A stretch of 64,000 bases of DNA from contig JALRIN010000010.1 in assembly GCA_023255415.1 (NCBI GenBank), positions 18,032 to 82,031 of the forward strand, read 5' to 3'. This document shows positions 34,093 to 43,551 of this stretch, in pieces (positions within the stretch are counted from its first letter, which is position 1; each line of letters begins with the position of its first letter). The translations under genes were made by a program, and so were the position numbers. The notes beneath the pieces were generated by a model. That model made no database searches and was not told where the DNA came from. It saw nothing but the letters and a program-made list of their open reading frames with translations. Origin of the DNA: Cypionkella sp. (lineage in GTDB: Bacteria; Pseudomonadota; Alphaproteobacteria; Rhodobacterales; Rhodobacteraceae).

Positions 34093-34242
34093 ATGAAACC
34101 TGCCACAGCTATGCCCGCCGTCCCCGCCTCTGCCGAACCTGTCTTGGCCTATTTCACCCTTGCGCCCGCGACAAAACCCGCGGTGGTCCAGCCCGCTGCT
34201 TCGGCGCTGGATCTGATGTATGGCTATTACGACGCGGCGTGA
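34093..34242 (+). CDS. Small hypothetical protein, 49 residues
   Basis: A short Ala/Pro-rich open frame that starts MKPATAMPAVPASAEPVLA and ends LDLMYGYYDAA. The C-terminal tyrosine motif looks like a short conserved tail rather than random coding. A weak ribosome site (CCGGAGTT) precedes the Met. It lies between the universal stress gene and Nfu. I cannot assign a function, and I rate it as probable because its codon use matches the neighbours and its frame is clean. Confidence 0.55.
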   Translation: MKPATAMPAVPASAEPVLAYFTLAPATKPAVVQPAASALDLMYGYYDAA

Positions 34243-34295
34243 TCCGCGTTTTAGAATAGCTCCAAACTTGACTTACCGGCGCATCAAGCGCATAC

Positions 34296-34312
34296 CCGAC
34301 TGGAATAGTCGG
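34296..34312 (+). promoter_or_regulatory. Hairpin in the Nfu leader
   Basis: CCGACT and AGTCGG pair perfectly around a five-base loop, ending 11 bases before the Nfu start and close to its GGAG ribosome site. It could affect translation. A CTTGACT just upstream (34267-34273) may belong to the promoter. Confidence 0.35.
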
Positions 34313-34323
34313 AGAAAAAGACC

Positions 34324-34881
34324 ATGTTCATCCAGACCGAATCCACACCAAACCCAGCCACGCTGAAATTCCTGCCGGGGCAAAGCGTGCTTGACCTTGG
34401 CACCGCCGATTTCCCCAGCCTTGAGGCTGCAGAAAAATCGCCGCTGGCCAAGCGCATTTTTGCGACCGGGCAAGTGACAGGGGTGTTTTTTGGCGCCGAT
34501 TTCATCACCGTGACCAAGGTCGAAACCGCCGAATGGCAGCATATAAAGCCCGCAATCCTGGGCGCGATTATGGAGCATTTCCAGTCTGGCGCCGCCGTGA
34601 TGGAAGGCGAATCGCAAGCAGCCCATGCCGCCCATGATGGCCCTGACGAAGACATCGTGCGTCAAATCAAAGAGTTGCTTGATACCCGCGTGCGCCCCGC
34701 CGTCGCGCAAGATGGTGGCGACATCACCTTTCACGGCTTTGATCGCGGCGTGGTCTATCTGCACATGAAGGGCGCTTGTGCGGGTTGCCCTTCGTCTACG
34801 CTGACGCTGAAAATGGGCATCGAGAACCTGCTGCGCCACTATATCCCAGAGGTGCTAGAGGTGCGTCCCGTTGCGGCCTGA
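34324..34881 (+). CDS. NifU/Nfu family iron-sulfur scaffold protein
   Basis: A 185-residue two-domain Nfu protein that assembles or transfers [4Fe-4S] clusters. Residues 1-88 are the Nfu N-terminal domain (MFIQTESTPNPATLKFLPGQ; FFGADFITVTK). Residues 110-180 are the NifU C-terminal domain with the cluster-binding CxxC at C152 and C155 (GACAGCPSS). It matches the mitochondrial NFU1 type common in alphaproteobacteria. The tsaB frame begins within its last codons. Confidence 0.94.
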   Translation: MFIQTESTPNPATLKFLPGQSVLDLGTADFPSLEAAEKSPLAKRIFATGQVTGVFFGADFITVTKVETAEWQHIKPAILGAIMEHFQSGAAVMEGESQAAHAAHDGPDEDIVRQIKELLDTRVRPAVAQDGGDITFHGFDRGVVYLHMKGACAGCPSSTLTLKMGIENLLRHYIPEVLEVRPVAA

Positions 34882-35485
34882 GACGATTTTGGCCTTTGAC
34901 ACATCGGCGGCGCAATGCGCCGCCGCTTTGCTATGCGATGGCAAGATAACGCTGCAGATCGAACCTATGGACAAGGGCCAAGCCGAACGCTTGGTGCCTT
35001 TGCTGACCGAATTGCTGGCCTCACAGGGGCTGCAATGGTCTGATTTGACAGCGATTGCTGTGGGCACGGGGCCGGGCAATTTTACCGGCGTTCGCATCTC
35101 GGTTGCCACCGCGCGCGGGCTTGCGCTGGGTCTGGGCATCCCTGCGATTGGCGTCACACGACTTGAGGCCACCGCCTTTGGCCATCCGCTGCCGATCACT
35201 GTGGTCGAAGACGCCCGGCGCGGCGATGTCTATGTGCAAGGCTTTACGGCTGCGGGACCGCTGCCTGCCTATCTTGCTCCTGCCAGCGACCCAATCACCG
35301 GCCCGCAAACCGGAACAGGCTGCGACGGTCTGCCCGAGGTCATGCCCTTGGTCGAGGCGATTGCCCGCATTGCCGCCAGCCGCAGCGCCAGCCCGCAGCC
35401 ACGCCCTGCGCCATTTTACTTGCGCGGCGCGGATGCAGCCCCGCCCTCGGACCCGCCACCGCGCATTCTTGACGCAGTGCTATGA
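34871..35485 (+). CDS. tsaB: tRNA threonylcarbamoyladenosine biosynthesis protein TsaB
   Basis: A 204-residue TsaB, the partner of TsaD in making the t6A37 tRNA modification. The N-terminal ASKHA strand is ILAFDTSAAQCAAALL, and the signature GTGPGNFTGVRISVATARGLALGL is intact. No ATG fits: the frame begins with TTG at 34871, overlapping nfu by 11 bases, with AGAGGTG upstream. An alternative TTG lies six codons later. The gene is coupled to rimI by a four-base overlap, the usual tsaB-rimI order. Confidence 0.9.
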   Translation: MRPETILAFDTSAAQCAAALLCDGKITLQIEPMDKGQAERLVPLLTELLASQGLQWSDLTAIAVGTGPGNFTGVRISVATARGLALGLGIPAIGVTRLEATAFGHPLPITVVEDARRGDVYVQGFTAAGPLPAYLAPASDPITGPQTGTGCDGLPEVMPLVEAIARIAASRSASPQPRPAPFYLRGADAAPPSDPPPRILDAVL

Positions 35486-35892
35486 CCGCCGCAGAAATGG
35501 CCGCGCTTCATGCCGCCTGCTTTGTCACCCCGCGCCCCTGGTCTGCAGCCGATATCACCGCCACGCTGGACAGCGCTTTTGCCTTTGTGCTGAGCGAGCC
35601 ACAGGGGTTCTTGATTGGCCGCGCCGTCGCGGGCGAGGCCGAACTGCTGACGCTTGCCGTCGCCCCAGCGGCCCGCAACTACGGCATCGGTGGCCGTCTG
35701 GTCGAGGCTTTTCTGTCCGAAGCCATGGCGCGCGGGGCCGAATCAGCCTTTCTTGAGGTCTCGGCCGCGAATCTGCCCGCGCAGCGGCTTTACGCCGCCA
35801 AAGGCTTTGAAGCGCAAGGCAAACGCCGCGCCTACTACCAAACACCCGAGGGGGATCGGCTGGATGCTCTGGTTATGGTCCGCCGACTTTAA
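35482..35892 (+). CDS. rimI: GNAT N-acetyltransferase, RimI-type
   Basis: A 136-residue acetyltransferase. Acetyl-CoA motif A is seen in LTLAVAPAARNYGIGGRLVEAFL, and motif B with the Tyr in LEVSAANLPAQRLYAAKGFEAQGKRRAYY. RimI acetylates the N-terminal Ala of ribosomal protein S18, and the tsaB neighbour supports that name over a generic GNAT. It starts four bases before the tsaB stop. Confidence 0.88.
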   Translation: MTAAEMAALHAACFVTPRPWSAADITATLDSAFAFVLSEPQGFLIGRAVAGEAELLTLAVAPAARNYGIGGRLVEAFLSEAMARGAESAFLEVSAANLPAQRLYAAKGFEAQGKRRAYYQTPEGDRLDALVMVRRL

Positions 35893-35923
35893 ATACCAAT
35901 TTAATACCAATTACTAACCAACT
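35892..35923. promoter_or_regulatory. Phased direct repeats upstream of the BMP transporter operon
   Basis: AATACCAATT occurs at 35892-35901 and 35903-35912, 11 bases apart, and a degenerate third copy (CTAACCAACT) follows at 35914-35923. The one-turn spacing suggests binding of a regulator on one face of the DNA. It begins at the rimI stop and lies about 55 bases before a likely promoter. Confidence 0.45.
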
Positions 35924-35976
35924 GATCTAATTTTCAGCACCACAGGCAGGCACACGTCGCCGCCGCCAGATTCCTA

Positions 35977-36006
35977 TTGACCCTCTGACAAACCACTGTC
36001 CTAAAT
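35977..36006 (+). promoter_or_regulatory. Likely sigma-70-type promoter of the BMP transporter operon
   Basis: TTGACC (35977-35982), an 18-base spacer and CTAAAT (36001-36006) resemble -35 and -10 elements, about 80 bases before the binding-protein start. This is an assignment by eye. Confidence 0.4.
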
Positions 36007-36086
36007 CGTCTACGATCTGCCCGACACAGGCTGCCAATAGGCGGCCCTGCACGGGGTAGCACCGATAAACCTAACGGGAGACGACC

Positions 36087-37091
36087 ATGACCCTGATGAA
36101 AAACCTGATGGGTGCTGCGGCAACGCTGGCACTGACCGCAGGCCTTGCAAGTGCAGAGCCCGCAATCATTTATGACCTTGGCGGAAAATTCGACAAATCC
36201 TTTAACGAGGCGGCTTTCAACGGTGCCGAGAAATGGGCGAAGGAAACCGGCGGCACCTATAAAGAGCTGGAAATGCAGAACGAAGCCCAGCGCGAGCAGG
36301 CGCTGCGGTCTCTGGCAGAAGAGGGTGCAAACCCGATCGTCACCACCGGCTTTGGCATGTCTGACCCAATCGCGGCTGTGGCGGCTGATTTCCCTGACAC
36401 CAAATTCGTCACCATCGACGGCTGGGTCGACCCTGCTGCACATCCAAACGTGCTGACCATCGGCTTTTCCGAACATGAAGGCTCGTATCTGGTCGGTATG
36501 ATGGCGGCGATGGCGTCGAAAACCGGCACCGTCAGCTTTATCGGCGGCATGGACATTCCGCTGATCCGCAACTTTGCTTGTGGCTATGCGCAGGGTGCGA
36601 AGGCTGTGAAGCCCGATGTCAACTTCATCTCGTCGATGACCGGCACCACCCCTGCGGCTTGGAACGATCCTGTCAAGGGCGCGGAACTGGCCAAGGCGCA
36701 AAAGGCACAAGGTTCTGACGTGATTTTCGCGGCGGCTGGCGGCACCGGTGTTGGCGTTCTGCAAGCGGCAGCTGACGAAGGCATCTTGTCGGTGGGCGTT
36801 GACAGCAACCAGAACTACCTGTTCCCCGGCAAAGTGCTGACCTCGATGCTCAAGCGCGTTGACGTGGCCGTTTATAACTCGATGAAGGCAGGCGATGCGC
36901 TGGATACCACCACGCAAACGCTTGATCTGAAAGCAGATGGCGTTGGCTATGCGATGGATGACAACAACGCGGCACTGGTCACCCCAGAGATGAAAGCAGC
37001 GGTCGACGCCGCCGCCGACAAGATCAAATCGGGCGAGCTGGTGGTGCATGACTACCGCACCGACAACATGTGCCCTGCGGCAGAGTTTTGA
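36087..37091 (+). CDS. BMP family nucleoside-type ABC transporter substrate-binding protein
   Basis: A 334-residue basic-membrane-protein (PnrA/BmpA) family solute-binding protein for nucleosides. The signal peptide is MTLMKNLMGAAATLALTAGLASA, followed by mature EPAIIYDLGGKFDKSFNEAAFNG. The ligand region includes SFIGGMDIPLIRNFACGYAQGA and DVIFAAAGGTGVGVLQAA, and VGVDSNQNYL closes the site. It heads an operon with an ATPase, two permeases and purine nucleoside phosphorylase, which supports purine nucleosides as the substrate. A hairpin terminator follows it and probably lowers expression of the downstream transport genes. Confidence 0.93.
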   Translation: MTLMKNLMGAAATLALTAGLASAEPAIIYDLGGKFDKSFNEAAFNGAEKWAKETGGTYKELEMQNEAQREQALRSLAEEGANPIVTTGFGMSDPIAAVAADFPDTKFVTIDGWVDPAAHPNVLTIGFSEHEGSYLVGMMAAMASKTGTVSFIGGMDIPLIRNFACGYAQGAKAVKPDVNFISSMTGTTPAAWNDPVKGAELAKAQKAQGSDVIFAAAGGTGVGVLQAAADEGILSVGVDSNQNYLFPGKVLTSMLKRVDVAVYNSMKAGDALDTTTQTLDLKADGVGYAMDDNNAALVTPEMKAAVDAAADKIKSGELVVHDYRTDNMCPAAEF

Positions 37092-37109
37092 TCTGACCAA
37101 ACCAAAGCT

Positions 37110-37145
37110 GGCCGCGCAGAGCAATCTGCGCGGCCGGTTTTTTTA
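37110..37145 (+). terminator. Hairpin terminator after the BMP binding protein
   Basis: GGCCGCGCAGA (37110-37120), loop GCAA, TCTGCGCGGCC (37125-37135), then GG and seven T. It is a perfect 11-base stem inside the operon, a common way to make more binding protein than membrane components. Confidence 0.88.
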
Positions 37146-37170
37146 GCGGCCCTGCCGCAGGAGAAAGCCG

Positions 37171-38700
37171 ATGACCCAAGCCGCTATTCAGCTGAAAGGC
37201 ATCTCCAAGGCCTTTGGGACTGTGCAGGCCAACCGCGATATCAATATCTCGGTCGCCAAAGGCACGATCCACGGCATTATCGGCGAAAACGGCGCGGGCA
37301 AATCCACCCTGATGTCGATCCTTTACGGCTTTTACAAAGCCGACGCGGGCCAGATTTTCATCAACGGCCAGCCCACCCTTATTCCTGACAGCCAAGCCGC
37401 CATCCGCGCCGGCATCGGCATGGTGTTTCAGCATTTCAAGCTGGTGCAGAACTTTACTGTGCTGGAAAACGTCATTCTGGGCGCCGAAGACGGCCCCTTG
37501 TTGAACGCAAGCCTGAGCAAGGCGCGCAAAGTGCTGATGGAGCTGTCGCGCGAATACGAGCTGGATGTGCATCCCGATGCGCTGATCCAAGATCTGTCGG
37601 TCGGCCATCAACAGCGGGTAGAAATCCTGAAGGCGCTTTATCGTCAGGCCGATATCCTGATCTTGGACGAACCCACCGGCGTGCTGACCCCGGATGAGGC
37701 CGACCATCTGTTCCGCATCCTGCGCGGGCTGAAAGCACAGGGCAAAACCATCATCCTGATCACCCACAAACTGCGCGAGATCATGGAGACCACCGACAAC
37801 GTCTCGGTGATGCGGCGCGGCACGATGGTGGACACAGTGAAAACCGCTGAAAGCACGCCCGAGTCGCTGGCCGAGCTGATGGTAGGCCGTAAAGTCCTGC
37901 TCGAGGTCGAGAAAAAGCCCGCAACCCCCGGCGCGGTGGTGCTTTCAGTGCAAGATCTGCAGATGCGCGACGAACATGGCGTGGAACGGCTGAAAGGCAT
38001 CAGCTTTGACATTCGTGCCGGCGAAATCCTTGGCATCGCAGGCGTGTCGGGCAATGGTCAATCCGAACTGCTGGAAGCCTTGGGCGGCTTTGGCGCGGCC
38101 ACGGGCGTGATCACGCTCAAGGGGCAAGTGCTGCCGTTGTCAGGCCCACAGGCCAATGGCCAAAGTCGGCGCGAGGCCGGCATCGCCCATGTGCCCGAAG
38201 ACCGCCAGCATCTGGGCCTGATCATGGATTTCGCGGCCTGGGAAAACACCGCCTTTGGCTATCACAACGATGCGAAATACCAAAAGAACCGGCTTTTCAT
38301 GGATAACGAGGCCCTGCGCGCCGATACGGCGGCGAAAATGGCCACCTTTGATGTGCGCCCACCAATCCCTGCGCTTGCGGCCAAACATTTTTCGGGCGGC
38401 AATCAGCAAAAGTTGGTCGTCGCGCGCGAAATCGAACAAGACCCCGACCTGTTGCTGATTGGCCAACCCACCCGCGGCGTCGATATCGGCGCGATTGAGT
38501 TCATTCACAAACAGATCGTGGCCCTGCGCGATGCGGGCAAAGCGGTGCTGCTGGTCTCGGTCGAGCTGGACGAAATCCTCAGCCTCTCGGACCGCATTGC
38601 GGTGATGTTTGACGGCCAGATCATGGGCTTTGCCGACCCCGAAACCACCAACGAGCGCGCGCTTGGCCTGATGATGGCCGGTGTCGCGGGGAAGGCCTAA
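37171..38700 (+). CDS. Nucleoside ABC transporter ATP-binding protein (double domain)
   Basis: A 509-residue sugar/nucleoside-type double ATPase (RbsA/YufO-like). The first domain has Walker A GENGAGKS at residues 36-43, the signature LSVGHQQRVEI in place of LSGGQ, and Walker B ILILDEPTGVL. The second domain has a modified Walker A (GVSGNGQSELL), signature FSGGNQQKLVVAREI, and QPTRGVDIGA. The asymmetry is normal for the family. It follows the terminator by 26 bases and is followed by two permeases. Confidence 0.93.
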   Translation: MTQAAIQLKGISKAFGTVQANRDINISVAKGTIHGIIGENGAGKSTLMSILYGFYKADAGQIFINGQPTLIPDSQAAIRAGIGMVFQHFKLVQNFTVLENVILGAEDGPLLNASLSKARKVLMELSREYELDVHPDALIQDLSVGHQQRVEILKALYRQADILILDEPTGVLTPDEADHLFRILRGLKAQGKTIILITHKLREIMETTDNVSVMRRGTMVDTVKTAESTPESLAELMVGRKVLLEVEKKPATPGAVVLSVQDLQMRDEHGVERLKGISFDIRAGEILGIAGVSGNGQSELLEALGGFGAATGVITLKGQVLPLSGPQANGQSRREAGIAHVPEDRQHLGLIMDFAAWENTAFGYHNDAKYQKNRLFMDNEALRADTAAKMATFDVRPPIPALAAKHFSGGNQQKLVVAREIEQDPDLLLIGQPTRGVDIGAIEFIHKQIVALRDAGKAVLLVSVELDEILSLSDRIAVMFDGQIMGFADPETTNERALGLMMAGVAGKA

Positions 38701-38703
38701 GCC

Positions 38704-39849
38704 ATGACCAAGCTGCCACAATGGGCCGATATCGTTCTGGTGCCGCTGATCAGCCTTGTGCTGGCGGCGATTGTCTCGGCGCTGGTGCTGCTGTCGATCG
38801 GGCAAAGCCCGGTCGAGGCGATCTCGATCATGGTCGATGGGGCTTTTGGCTCGGCCAATGGCTGGGGCTATACGCTTTACTATGCCACCAGCTTTATGTT
38901 CACCGGCCTTGCGGTGACAGTGGCCTTTCATGCGGGCCTGTTCAACATCGGCGGCGAGGGGCAGGCGCAGCTGGGCGGCTTGGGCGTGGCGCTGATTTGC
39001 CTTGCGCTGCCCTGGCCGCATTGGACCCTGGCCCTCTTGGCAGCCAGCCTTGGCGGGGCGGCCTTTGGCGCGGCTTGGGCGGCGATTCCGGCCTATCTAC
39101 AAGCCAAACGTGGCAGCCATATCGTGATCACCACAATCATGTTCAACTATATCGGCGCGGCCTTTATCATCTATATGCTGGTCGATGTGCTGCGCCCGCC
39201 AGGCCAACAAGACCCAGCTACGGCGAAATTTCCAACAGGCACGCATTTGCCCGCCCTCTCTGACATCCCAATGCTGCGCGAGCTCTTCGCGCGCTGGAAC
39301 GCCGATGGCACGCCCAAGCTGACCAAAGCCGGCATCCAGATGTATTCCAACGTGCCCGCCAATGTGACGCTTTTTATCGCTATTGCCGCCTGCTTTGCGG
39401 TCTGGGCGCTGCTGTGGCGCACAAGGCTTGGCTATCAGATCCGCGCCTTTGGCAAATCCGAAGCCGCCTCGCGCTATGCTGGCATCAATCCGGTCAAGAT
39501 CACCATGATCGCCATGCTGATCTCGGGCGGGCTCGCGGGGCTGATGGCGATCAACAATGTGATGGGGGCCTCGGGCAGATTGCTGCAAAACTCGGCCGAG
39601 GGGGCGGGCTTTATCGGCATCGCCGTGGCGCTGATGGGGCGCAATCACCCGATTGGGGTGTTTCTGGCGGCGATCCTGTTCGGCTTTCTCTACCAAGGCG
39701 GCGCGGCGCTTGGCCTACACACCACGATCCCGCTTGAAATGCGGCTGGTGGTGCAGGGGCTGGTGATCCTGTTTACCGGAGCCTTAGATCAAATGGTGCG
39801 GATGTTGCTGGCATGGGCCTTCAGCCTTGGCAAGAAAAGGATAGCCTGA
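38704..39849 (+). CDS. Nucleoside ABC transporter permease (YufP-like)
   Basis: A 381-residue membrane protein of the BPD_transp_2 type with about ten hydrophobic segments. The family region TSFMFTGLAVTVAFHAGLFNIGGEGQAQLGGLG is early in the protein. The segment GKSEAASRYAGINPVKITMIAMLISGGLAGLMA matches the ATPase-contact loop. It starts three bases after the ATPase stop, and its own stop overlaps the next permease start. Confidence 0.92.
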   Translation: MTKLPQWADIVLVPLISLVLAAIVSALVLLSIGQSPVEAISIMVDGAFGSANGWGYTLYYATSFMFTGLAVTVAFHAGLFNIGGEGQAQLGGLGVALICLALPWPHWTLALLAASLGGAAFGAAWAAIPAYLQAKRGSHIVITTIMFNYIGAAFIIYMLVDVLRPPGQQDPATAKFPTGTHLPALSDIPMLRELFARWNADGTPKLTKAGIQMYSNVPANVTLFIAIAACFAVWALLWRTRLGYQIRAFGKSEAASRYAGINPVKITMIAMLISGGLAGLMAINNVMGASGRLLQNSAEGAGFIGIAVALMGRNHPIGVFLAAILFGFLYQGGAALGLHTTIPLEMRLVVQGLVILFTGALDQMVRMLLAWAFSLGKKRIA

Positions 39850-40817
39850 TGGATTATGACACAGTGATGCAGATCCTCGGCTCCACGGTCCGGCTTGGCA
39901 CGCCTTTGCTGCTGGCCTGCCTTGCGGGGCTGTTTTCCGAACGCTCTGGCGTGTTTGACATCGGACTGGAAGGCAAGATGCTGGCCGCAGCCATGGCCGC
40001 AGCCACCGTCGCCTTCATGACAGGGTCTGCTTGGATCGGGCTTGGCGCGGGCATCGTGGCCTCGCTCCTGTTTTCTGCCCTGCACGGGCTTGCCTCGATC
40101 AGCTTCAAAGGCAACCAGCTGATTTCCGGCGTGGCGCTGAACTTTCTGGCCTCGGGTCTGACAGTGCTGATCGCCCAAGCCCTGTTCAAACAAGGAGGAC
40201 GCACCCCAGCCCTTGCCGGCGATGCCCGCTTCAACCCGATTGATCTGCCCTTTGCCGAGGCCGTGAAAGACCTGCCCTTGCTTGGCCCGCTTTACGCCCA
40301 AGTGATCTCTGGCCATTCCATCCTTGTTTATGCCGCCTTCGCCGCCGTGCCCCTGTCTTGGTGGCTGCTCAACCGCACCCGCTTTGGCCTGCGCCTACGC
40401 GCGGCGGGCGAAAACCCCGCCGCCCTTGATACCGCAGGCGTCTCGGTGGTGCGCATGCGCTATGCCGCGCTCTTTATCACCGGCGTGCTTTGCGGCCTTG
40501 CCGGGGCCTATATGGCCACCGCCCTGCAAGCAGGCTTTGGCCGCGAGATGACCGCAGGCCGCGGCTATATCGCGCTTGCCGCGCTGATCTTTGCCAAATG
40601 GCGCGCCCTGCCCGCCTTGGGGGCCACCATGCTGTTTGGCTTTTTCCAAGCCCTCGCGCTGCGCCCCGATGTGGTCGAAACCGTCACCCATGTGAAAATC
40701 TCCGGCTCCTTTCTCGATGCCCTGCCCTATATCCTCACTGTCATCGCCGTGGCAGGCTTTATCGGCAAATCGATCCCGCCGCGTGCAGGCGGCGAACCCT
40801 ATGTCAAAGAACGCTAA
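39849..40817 (+). CDS. Nucleoside ABC transporter permease (YufQ-like)
   Basis: A 322-residue second permease of the same family. It shows ILGSTVRLGTPLLLACLAGLFSERSGVFDIGLEGKMLAAAM at the start, and RLRAAGENPAALDTAGVSVVRMRYAALFITGVLCGLAGAYMA as the coupling region. I start at ATG 39849, whose A is the last base of the upstream TGA; the longer frame from 39813 has no support. It is separated from the phosphorylase gene by a repeat copy. Confidence 0.92.
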   Translation: MDYDTVMQILGSTVRLGTPLLLACLAGLFSERSGVFDIGLEGKMLAAAMAAATVAFMTGSAWIGLGAGIVASLLFSALHGLASISFKGNQLISGVALNFLASGLTVLIAQALFKQGGRTPALAGDARFNPIDLPFAEAVKDLPLLGPLYAQVISGHSILVYAAFAAVPLSWWLLNRTRFGLRLRAAGENPAALDTAGVSVVRMRYAALFITGVLCGLAGAYMATALQAGFGREMTAGRGYIALAALIFAKWRALPALGATMLFGFFQALALRPDVVETVTHVKISGSFLDALPYILTVIAVAGFIGKSIPPRAGGEPYVKER

Positions 40818-40826
40818 GCCCCGCGG

Positions 40827-40892
40827 CTTTCATCTTGGCGCAAATATCCCACGGGGGCAGGCCCAAAGGGCCGCGGGGGTGTGAAACCCCCG
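40827..40892 (+). repeat. Repeat copy R8 with TGTGAAA-loop hairpin
   Basis: The core CTTTCATCTTGG and AAATATCCC is followed by GGCCC/GGGCC (40860-40872), then CGGGGG (40874-40879), loop TGTGAAA and CCCCCG (40887-40892). It lies between the permease and the phosphorylase, inside what is probably one operon. Confidence 0.82.
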
Positions 40893-40916
40893 TCCCCACC
40901 ACCCAAAGGACCCCCG

Positions 40917-41723
<807 letters not shown>

Positions 41724-41798
41724 ATCATGCAAGGGTTTGACAAGCCGCGAAAAACCCCGCATCCCTAGGAAAAGCCACCTTTCACTAGGCTCGCGGCC

Positions 41799-42725
41799 AT
41801 GCAGATTTACCTCCCCATCGCTGAGGTTTCGATCAATGCCTTTCTTCTGTTGGGCTTAGGTGGAATCGTCGGTTTTTTATCCGGCATGTTCGGCGTCGGC
41901 GGAGGCTTTTTGATCACCCCGCTTTTGCTGTTCATCGGCGTGCCTGCAGGGGTTGCCGTGGCGACCGGCGCAAACCAAGTTGTTGCCTCTTCGGTTTCAG
42001 GAATGCTGGTTCAGATGAAGCGCCGCGGCGTCGATTTCCGCATGGGCATGGTGCTGCTGATCGGCGGCCTGATCGGTTCTTTTGTCGGGGTCAAGATCTT
42101 TGCCTGGATGACGGCCCTTGGCCAGATTGATCTGTTTGTGCAGCTATCTTACGTGCTGTTTCTGGGGCTGATCGGCGGGCTGATGTTTGTCGAAAGCCTG
42201 CGCAGCATTCTGCGCAACCGCAAGCAGGGCACGGCGATGCCGGTGCGGCGCGCGCATGTGCACACTTGGGCGCATCGGCTGCCGTTCAAGATGAAGTTTC
42301 GGGTCTCGGGGCTTTATGTCTCGGTGATCCCGCCTTTGATGATCGGCGTACTTGTGGGCCTGTTGTCCGCCTGTATGGGGGTCGGCGGCGGCTTTCTTCT
42401 GGTGCCTGCGATGATCTACACGCTGGGCGTGCCCACCCGCGTTGTGGTTGGCACCTCGCTGTTTCAGATCATCTTCACCACCAGCTTCACCACAATCATG
42501 CATGCGGTCAACAGCCAGACGGTTGATATGGTACTGGCCCTGCTGTTGATCATCGGCGGCGTAATCGGCGCGCAGATCGGTGCCTTGGTCTCGACCCGGC
42601 TGCAAGCCGAACAGCTGCGCATTCTGCTCGCGCTTTTGGTGATCTCGGTCTGCTTCAAGATCGCATTGGATCTGCTGCTGCAACCAGCCGAGCTGTTTTC
42701 AATCACCCCCTTGGTGCTGCCATGA
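41799..42725 (+). CDS. Sulfite exporter TauE/SafE family protein
   Basis: A 308-residue membrane protein with about eight hydrophobic helices and the two-fold internal repeat of the TSUP family. The half motifs are GMFGVGGGFLITPLLLFIGVPAGVAVATGANQV and ACMGVGGGFLLVPAMIYTLGVPTRVVVGTSLFQI. Members move sulfite, sulfoacetate or other organosulfur anions. Its stop overlaps the start of the TIGR02186 gene by four bases, and the two probably work together at the membrane. Confidence 0.9.
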   Translation: MQIYLPIAEVSINAFLLLGLGGIVGFLSGMFGVGGGFLITPLLLFIGVPAGVAVATGANQVVASSVSGMLVQMKRRGVDFRMGMVLLIGGLIGSFVGVKIFAWMTALGQIDLFVQLSYVLFLGLIGGLMFVESLRSILRNRKQGTAMPVRRAHVHTWAHRLPFKMKFRVSGLYVSVIPPLMIGVLVGLLSACMGVGGGFLLVPAMIYTLGVPTRVVVGTSLFQIIFTTSFTTIMHAVNSQTVDMVLALLLIIGGVIGAQIGALVSTRLQAEQLRILLALLVISVCFKIALDLLLQPAELFSITPLVLP

Positions 42726-43489
42726 GGCGGCTTTGGGCGCTGGCGCTGGCGCTGGCCAGCCTGCCACAGCTGACCTGCGCCGAAGAACAGATCGTCACCG
42801 GCCTGAGCCAAAATCGGGTCGAGATTACTGCCAATTACGACGGATCGAACATTCTGATCTATGGCGCGGTGAAACGCACCGCGCCACCACCAGAGGGTGG
42901 CCGGCTCGAAGTGATCGTCACCGTCGAGGGCCCAGCACAACCCTTGGTGCTGCGGCGCAAGGAAAAGGTGGCAGGTATCTGGATCAACCAATCTGCGGTC
43001 ACTATCAGCTCGGCCCCCAGCTTTTACGCGGTCGCCACCACCGGCCCCTTTGCTGATATCCTGTCGCATACCGACGATCTGCGCTATCGCATCAGCCTGC
43101 CACAAGTGATCCGCGCCATCGGCATCAGCGCCGAGGCCGCAGATTCCCCCGAATTCGTCGAAGCCCTGAAACGCATCCGCATGAACGAGGATCGCTATCA
43201 CATCGCGATTGGGCGGGTGCAATTGCTGCAAGAAACCCTGTTTCGCGCCGATGTCGAACTGCCTGCCAACCTCAGCGATGGCAATTACAAGGTGCGGCTG
43301 TTCATCCTGCGCGGTGGCGAGGTGATCGACCATCAAGACCGCTATATCGGCGTGCGAAAAGCGGGGATTGAACGCGATCTGTTCAATCTCGCGCATGAAC
43401 AACCGCTGCTTTATGGCGTGATCTCGCTGCTGCTTGCTGCCGTCGCCGGCTGGGCCGCCTCCGCCGGTTTCCGCTATATGCGCCGCTAG
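42722..43489 (+). CDS. TIGR02186 family membrane-anchored protein
   Basis: A 255-residue protein of the alphaproteobacterial TIGR02186 family. The N-terminal signal is MRRLWALALALASLPQLTCA. A beta-rich periplasmic part follows (QNRVEITANYDGSNILIYGAVKR; NYKVRLFILRGGEVIDHQDRYIGVRKAGIERDLFNLA). The C-terminal membrane helix is LLYGVISLLLAAVAGWAASAGF. The pairing with a TauE/SafE exporter is a recurring arrangement as I recall it. No biochemical role is established that I know of; an accessory to anion export is a reasonable inference. Confidence 0.85.
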   Translation: MRRLWALALALASLPQLTCAEEQIVTGLSQNRVEITANYDGSNILIYGAVKRTAPPPEGGRLEVIVTVEGPAQPLVLRRKEKVAGIWINQSAVTISSAPSFYAVATTGPFADILSHTDDLRYRISLPQVIRAIGISAEAADSPEFVEALKRIRMNEDRYHIAIGRVQLLQETLFRADVELPANLSDGNYKVRLFILRGGEVIDHQDRYIGVRKAGIERDLFNLAHEQPLLYGVISLLLAAVAGWAASAGFRYMRR

Positions 43490-43503
43490 GCGCGCGCGCC
43501 AAA

Positions 43504-43538
43504 GCCTGCGCGGGGGGCTCGATGCCCCGCGCGCAGGC
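43504..43538. terminator. Hairpin between convergent TIGR02186 and MATE genes
   Basis: GCCTGCGCGGGG (43504-43515) and CCCCGCGCGCAGGC (43525-43538) pair almost fully, with a two-base bulge. There is no T-run, so it may be a Rho-type end or a processing hairpin. Confidence 0.5.
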
Positions 43539-43551
43539 CACCACGTTCAGG

